Positions 6,473-8,242 of a DNA stretch of 8,242 bases are shown here, piece by piece. The notes below the pieces were generated by a model. That model saw only the letters and a list, made by a program, of their open reading frames with translations, had not been told where the DNA came from and did no database searches. Every line of letters begins with the position of its first letter. Positions within the stretch are counted from its first letter, which is position 1. Made by a program: the position numbers and the translations under genes. The DNA is taken from positions 1 through 8,242 of the forward strand of contig JAUVGT010000221.1 of the NCBI GenBank assembly GCA_030593645.1. The letters are read 5' to 3'. The stretch is from Deltaproteobacteria bacterium (GTDB lineage Bacteria; Desulfobacterota; Desulfobacteria; Desulfobacterales; JAUVGT01).

Positions 6473-6505
6473 GACCCGGATTTTAATTTTTGTGACCATA
6501 AAAAT

Positions 6506-6535
6506 TTGACACTTCCTCTGCTTTTATGGCATAAT
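6506..6535 (+). promoter_or_regulatory. sigma-70-type promoter of the repeat-protein gene
   Basis: TTGACA (6506-6511) matches the -35 consensus exactly. CATAAT (6530-6535) is a 5/6 match at -10 with an 18-nt spacer. Transcription would start near 6542 and give an about 200-nt leader before ATG 6741. The terminator at 6439-6472 isolates it from upstream reading. Confidence 0.65.
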
Positions 6536-6547
6536 TATTTAACTACA

Positions 6548-6565
6548 CGAAAGGAATTCATTTCG
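6548..6565. promoter_or_regulatory. near-perfect palindrome just after the transcription start
   Basis: CGAAAGGAATTCATTTCG is symmetric except at one base pair. It lies at about +7 to +24 of the predicted transcript, where a repressor or an RNA hairpin could act. A second palindrome, TGAGATCTCA, is at 6678-6687, and a small GAGAA/TTCTC stem is at 6642-6656. Otherwise the leader 6542-6740 has no ORF or known riboswitch that I recognise. Confidence 0.35.
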
Positions 6566-6740
6566 TTGTAATTTGTAAAGAGAATATATGCGTATATAAG
6601 AAGTAAAGAATCCTTCCACATGGTACTATTTATTATCAATAGAGAACGAATTTCTCGCTGAATCGTCTGTCGTATCGTGAGATCTCATTTGGGTTTGGAG
6701 TTTGTGATATTAGAATCTCGTTATCTGAGAATTTTTAAAA

Positions 6741-8242
6741 ATGAAAATATGTGAAACTGTTTTATCCGACAGCCCGGCCGGAATGGTGAGGGCTTTTTTT
6801 TTGGTTTTTTTATGGACCGCTGTCACCATTTTAATACCGGTGACTATATCACTTGCTCAGGACGGCACCCCCTGGGATGATGTGATTACCAATCCCGGAA
6901 CGGTGCCCTATATTAACGGTTTAACCGGTGATGACAGCATCACCAATGTGGGCACTGTTACCAATGATATCAATGGCGGTCCTGGTTGTGACACCATCCT
7001 CAACTTTGGGGCCGTTAACGGATTCATATACGGTACCATAAACCTGGGTCAGGGCAGCGGCGGCAATACGATTCATAACTATGGAACAGTTTCCGAGGAT
7101 ATCGTTGGCAGTTCAAACCAGGGTGACAACAGCATTGGTGGTAGCAACACCATCAACAACTCGGGAAGTGTAACCAATGACATCTTCGGAAGCTGGAATG
7201 TTGGTGCGGGCAGCAGTGGCGGCAGCAATATTATCAACAACTCGGGAACAATATTCGATGATATCTATGCGAGCAGGAATGAAGGTACGGGCAGCAGTGG
7301 CGGCAGCAACACCATCAACAACTCGGGGACAGTATATGATAATATCTTCGGTAGCAGGAATGATGGTACACGCAGTAGCGGTGGCAGCAACACCATCAAC
7401 AACTCGGGGACAGTGTTTGAATATATCTACGGAAGTTGGAATGAAGGTACAAGCAGCAGCGGTGGCAACAATACGATTAATAACACCGGAGCGGTATACG
7501 AGGATATCATCGGCAGCTCAAACCGGGGGGATAACAGCAGTGGTGGCAGCAATACCATAAATAACTCCGGATTTGTTGATTGGTGGATCAGCGGCAGTGA
7601 TAATATAGGTGATAACAGCATTGGTGGAAAGAATATCATCAATAACTCGGGAATAGTCGTCGAAGACATCTTTGGCAGCTGGAATGAAGGTGACAGCAGC
7701 AGCGGTGGAAATAACACCATCAACAACTCGGGGACAGTTGCTGGGGATATTCTCGGAAGTATGAATGGGGGTAATTTCAGCCAGGGCGGCAGAAACACCA
7801 TTTACAACTCAGGAACAGTATTCGGAGGCATTTGCGGCAGTTGGAATGACGGCCTGGGAAGCAGCGGCGGCAACAATACCATCATCAATTCAGGAACGGT
7901 ATACGGCGACATTTGCGGTAGCTTTAACTGGGTTGGAACCGGAAGTAATAACACCCTTGAACTGGTCGGAACCAGTCATGTGGGTGGTGATATTTACAGC
8001 TTCACCCGGTTTTTTAAAACCGGTGAAGGGACCGCCACAGTGGGGGGTGATCTCGATCTATCTGGTTTGACACAAGCCACCATACAGGGCTGGGCCGGTT
8101 TCTATCCCGCGATTATTGCCGATACAGCCACTCTGACAGGCGACTTGGTTCCATATGGTTATTTCCCCACCGGTACTGTTGTTCTGATTCAGACCAACGG
8201 GTTAACCGGCGGATTCAACAGCCTTATCGATAACTCGGTGGT
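6741..8242 (+). CDS. secreted beta-solenoid repeat protein, probable autotransporter passenger (partial, 3' end beyond window)
   Basis: The frame is open from ATG 6741 to the window edge (500 codons, no stop), so this is the N-terminal part of a larger protein. A hydrophobic stretch at about 18-38 ending ISLAQ-D looks like a Sec signal peptide with cleavage near residue 39-40. A second ATG at 6783 would give a shorter, more usual signal peptide. Residues 65-403 hold about 13 repeats, mostly 27 residues, with the core NTINNSGTVxxDIxGS and a Gly/Ser/Asn-rich connector. The spaced Ile/Val and an Asn-rich ladder fit a parallel beta-helix. Residues 404-500 leave the repeat (GTATVGGDLDLSGL and onward), resembling the region before an autotransporter barrel. 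The barrel is not seen, so type V secretion is inferred. An adhesin or surface-layer role is possible. A long leader and a T9 tract may affect expression. Confidence 0.85.
   Translation, partial: MKICETVLSDSPAGMVRAFFLVFLWTAVTILIPVTISLAQDGTPWDDVITNPGTVPYINGLTGDDSITNVGTVTNDINGGPGCDTILNFGAVNGFIYGTINLGQGSGGNTIHNYGTVSEDIVGSSNQGDNSIGGSNTINNSGSVTNDIFGSWNVGAGSSGGSNIINNSGTIFDDIYASRNEGTGSSGGSNTINNSGTVYDNIFGSRNDGTRSSGGSNTINNSGTVFEYIYGSWNEGTSSSGGNNTINNTGAVYEDIIGSSNRGDNSSGGSNTINNSGFVDWWISGSDNIGDNSIGGKNIINNSGIVVEDIFGSWNEGDSSSGGNNTINNSGTVAGDILGSMNGGNFSQGGRNTIYNSGTVFGGICGSWNDGLGSSGGNNTIINSGTVYGDICGSFNWVGTGSNNTLELVGTSHVGGDIYSFTRFFKTGEGTATVGGDLDLSGLTQATIQGWAGFYPAIIADTATLTGDLVPYGYFPTGTVVLIQTNGLTGGFNSLIDNSV
6771..6811 (+). 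promoter_or_regulatory. terminator-like hairpin plus T9 and T7 tracts inside the signal-peptide coding region
   Basis: AGCCC (6771-6775) pairs with GGGCT (6790-6794); GCC (6777-6779) with GGT (6785-6787) can extend the stem. Nine T residues follow (6794-6802), then GG and seven more T (6805-6811). This has the layout of an intrinsic terminator lying within codons 11-24, and the T9 tract could also slip and shift the frame. The role is inferred; the T runs may simply encode Phe/Leu of the signal peptide. Confidence 0.4.
6933..7949 (+). repeat. tandem 81-bp coding repeats (about 13 units)
   Basis: From 7065 to 7874 ten consecutive units are exactly 81 bp, with starts at 7065, 7146, 7227, 7308, 7389, 7470, 7551, 7632, 7713 and 7794. 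Shorter units flank them at 6933 (57 bp), 6990 (75 bp) and 7875 (75 bp). AACACCATCAACAACTCGG recurs exactly at 7146, 7308, 7389 and 7713. Units match at the protein level more evenly than at the DNA level, so the array is not a very recent expansion, but several units are close enough to recombine. One 27-residue unit should make one solenoid turn. Confidence 0.92.

Noticed and set aside
6933..7949. CRISPR array
   Set aside because: The repeats are contiguous 81-bp coding units without unique spacers and keep one reading frame.
7177..8070. Extra open frames in the repeat array (+ strand 7177-7560 and 7765-8070, - strand 7427-7801)
   Set aside because: The 81-bp period is a multiple of three, so every frame repeats and stays open. 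They lack ribosome sites and give low-complexity products, whereas the frame from 6741 has a signal peptide and a coherent repeat fold.

Overview
This window looks like chromosomal DNA from a strictly anaerobic, mesophilic Gram-negative bacterium. A sulfate-reducing Desulfobacterota (Desulfobacteraceae-like) host fits best. That placement is an inference from the oxygen-sensitive glycyl radical enzyme, the moderate GC content, the CATTCCGG-type palindromic repeats and a probable outer-membrane autotransporter. No rRNA or marker gene is present to prove it.

Region 1 (about 1-4250, + strand) is a compact three-gene operon. It encodes a glycyl radical enzyme (GRE), its radical-SAM activase with two extra ferredoxin-type [4Fe-4S] sites, and a GntR/FCD-family transcription factor. 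A perfect 14-bp palindrome of the GntR type lies between the -35 and -10 boxes of the operon promoter, and a rho-independent terminator follows the last gene. This suggests a self-contained, ligand-inducible catabolic module in which the regulator senses the GRE substrate or product. The GRE has the glycyl-radical loop and a thiyl cysteine, but the active-site motif reads Gly-Cys-Val-Val-Pro. The catalytic Glu of the usual Gly-Cys-x-Glu-Pro motif is missing, so the enzyme does not match the well-known eliminases and its reaction cannot be assigned from sequence.

Region 2 (about 4200-4673) is a gene-free convergent spacer. It holds the terminator, a cluster of small hairpins with a G9 run, and a roughly 270-bp imperfect inverted-repeat element (26 of 27 matches in the core arms) that resembles a MITE or a remnant.

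Region 3 (4674-6097, - strand) carries two independent genes: an AhpD-like/carboxymuconolactone decarboxylase family protein with a CxxC site and its own promoter, and upstream of it a METTL25-like (Methyltransf_32-type) SAM methyltransferase of unknown target.

Region 4 (about 6100-6740) is non-coding. It has a 107-bp palindromic repeat element, a strong terminator hairpin overlapping an alternative hairpin, then a good sigma-70 promoter and a roughly 200-nt leader.

Region 5 (6741 to the right edge, + strand) is the 5' part of a large secreted protein that runs off the window. It has a signal peptide encoded over a T9 and a T7 tract, then about 13 tandem 27-residue (81-bp) repeats of the NTINNSGTV...DI.GS type that should fold as a beta-solenoid, followed by a non-repeat region. 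It is probably the passenger of a type V autotransporter, whose barrel would lie outside the window.
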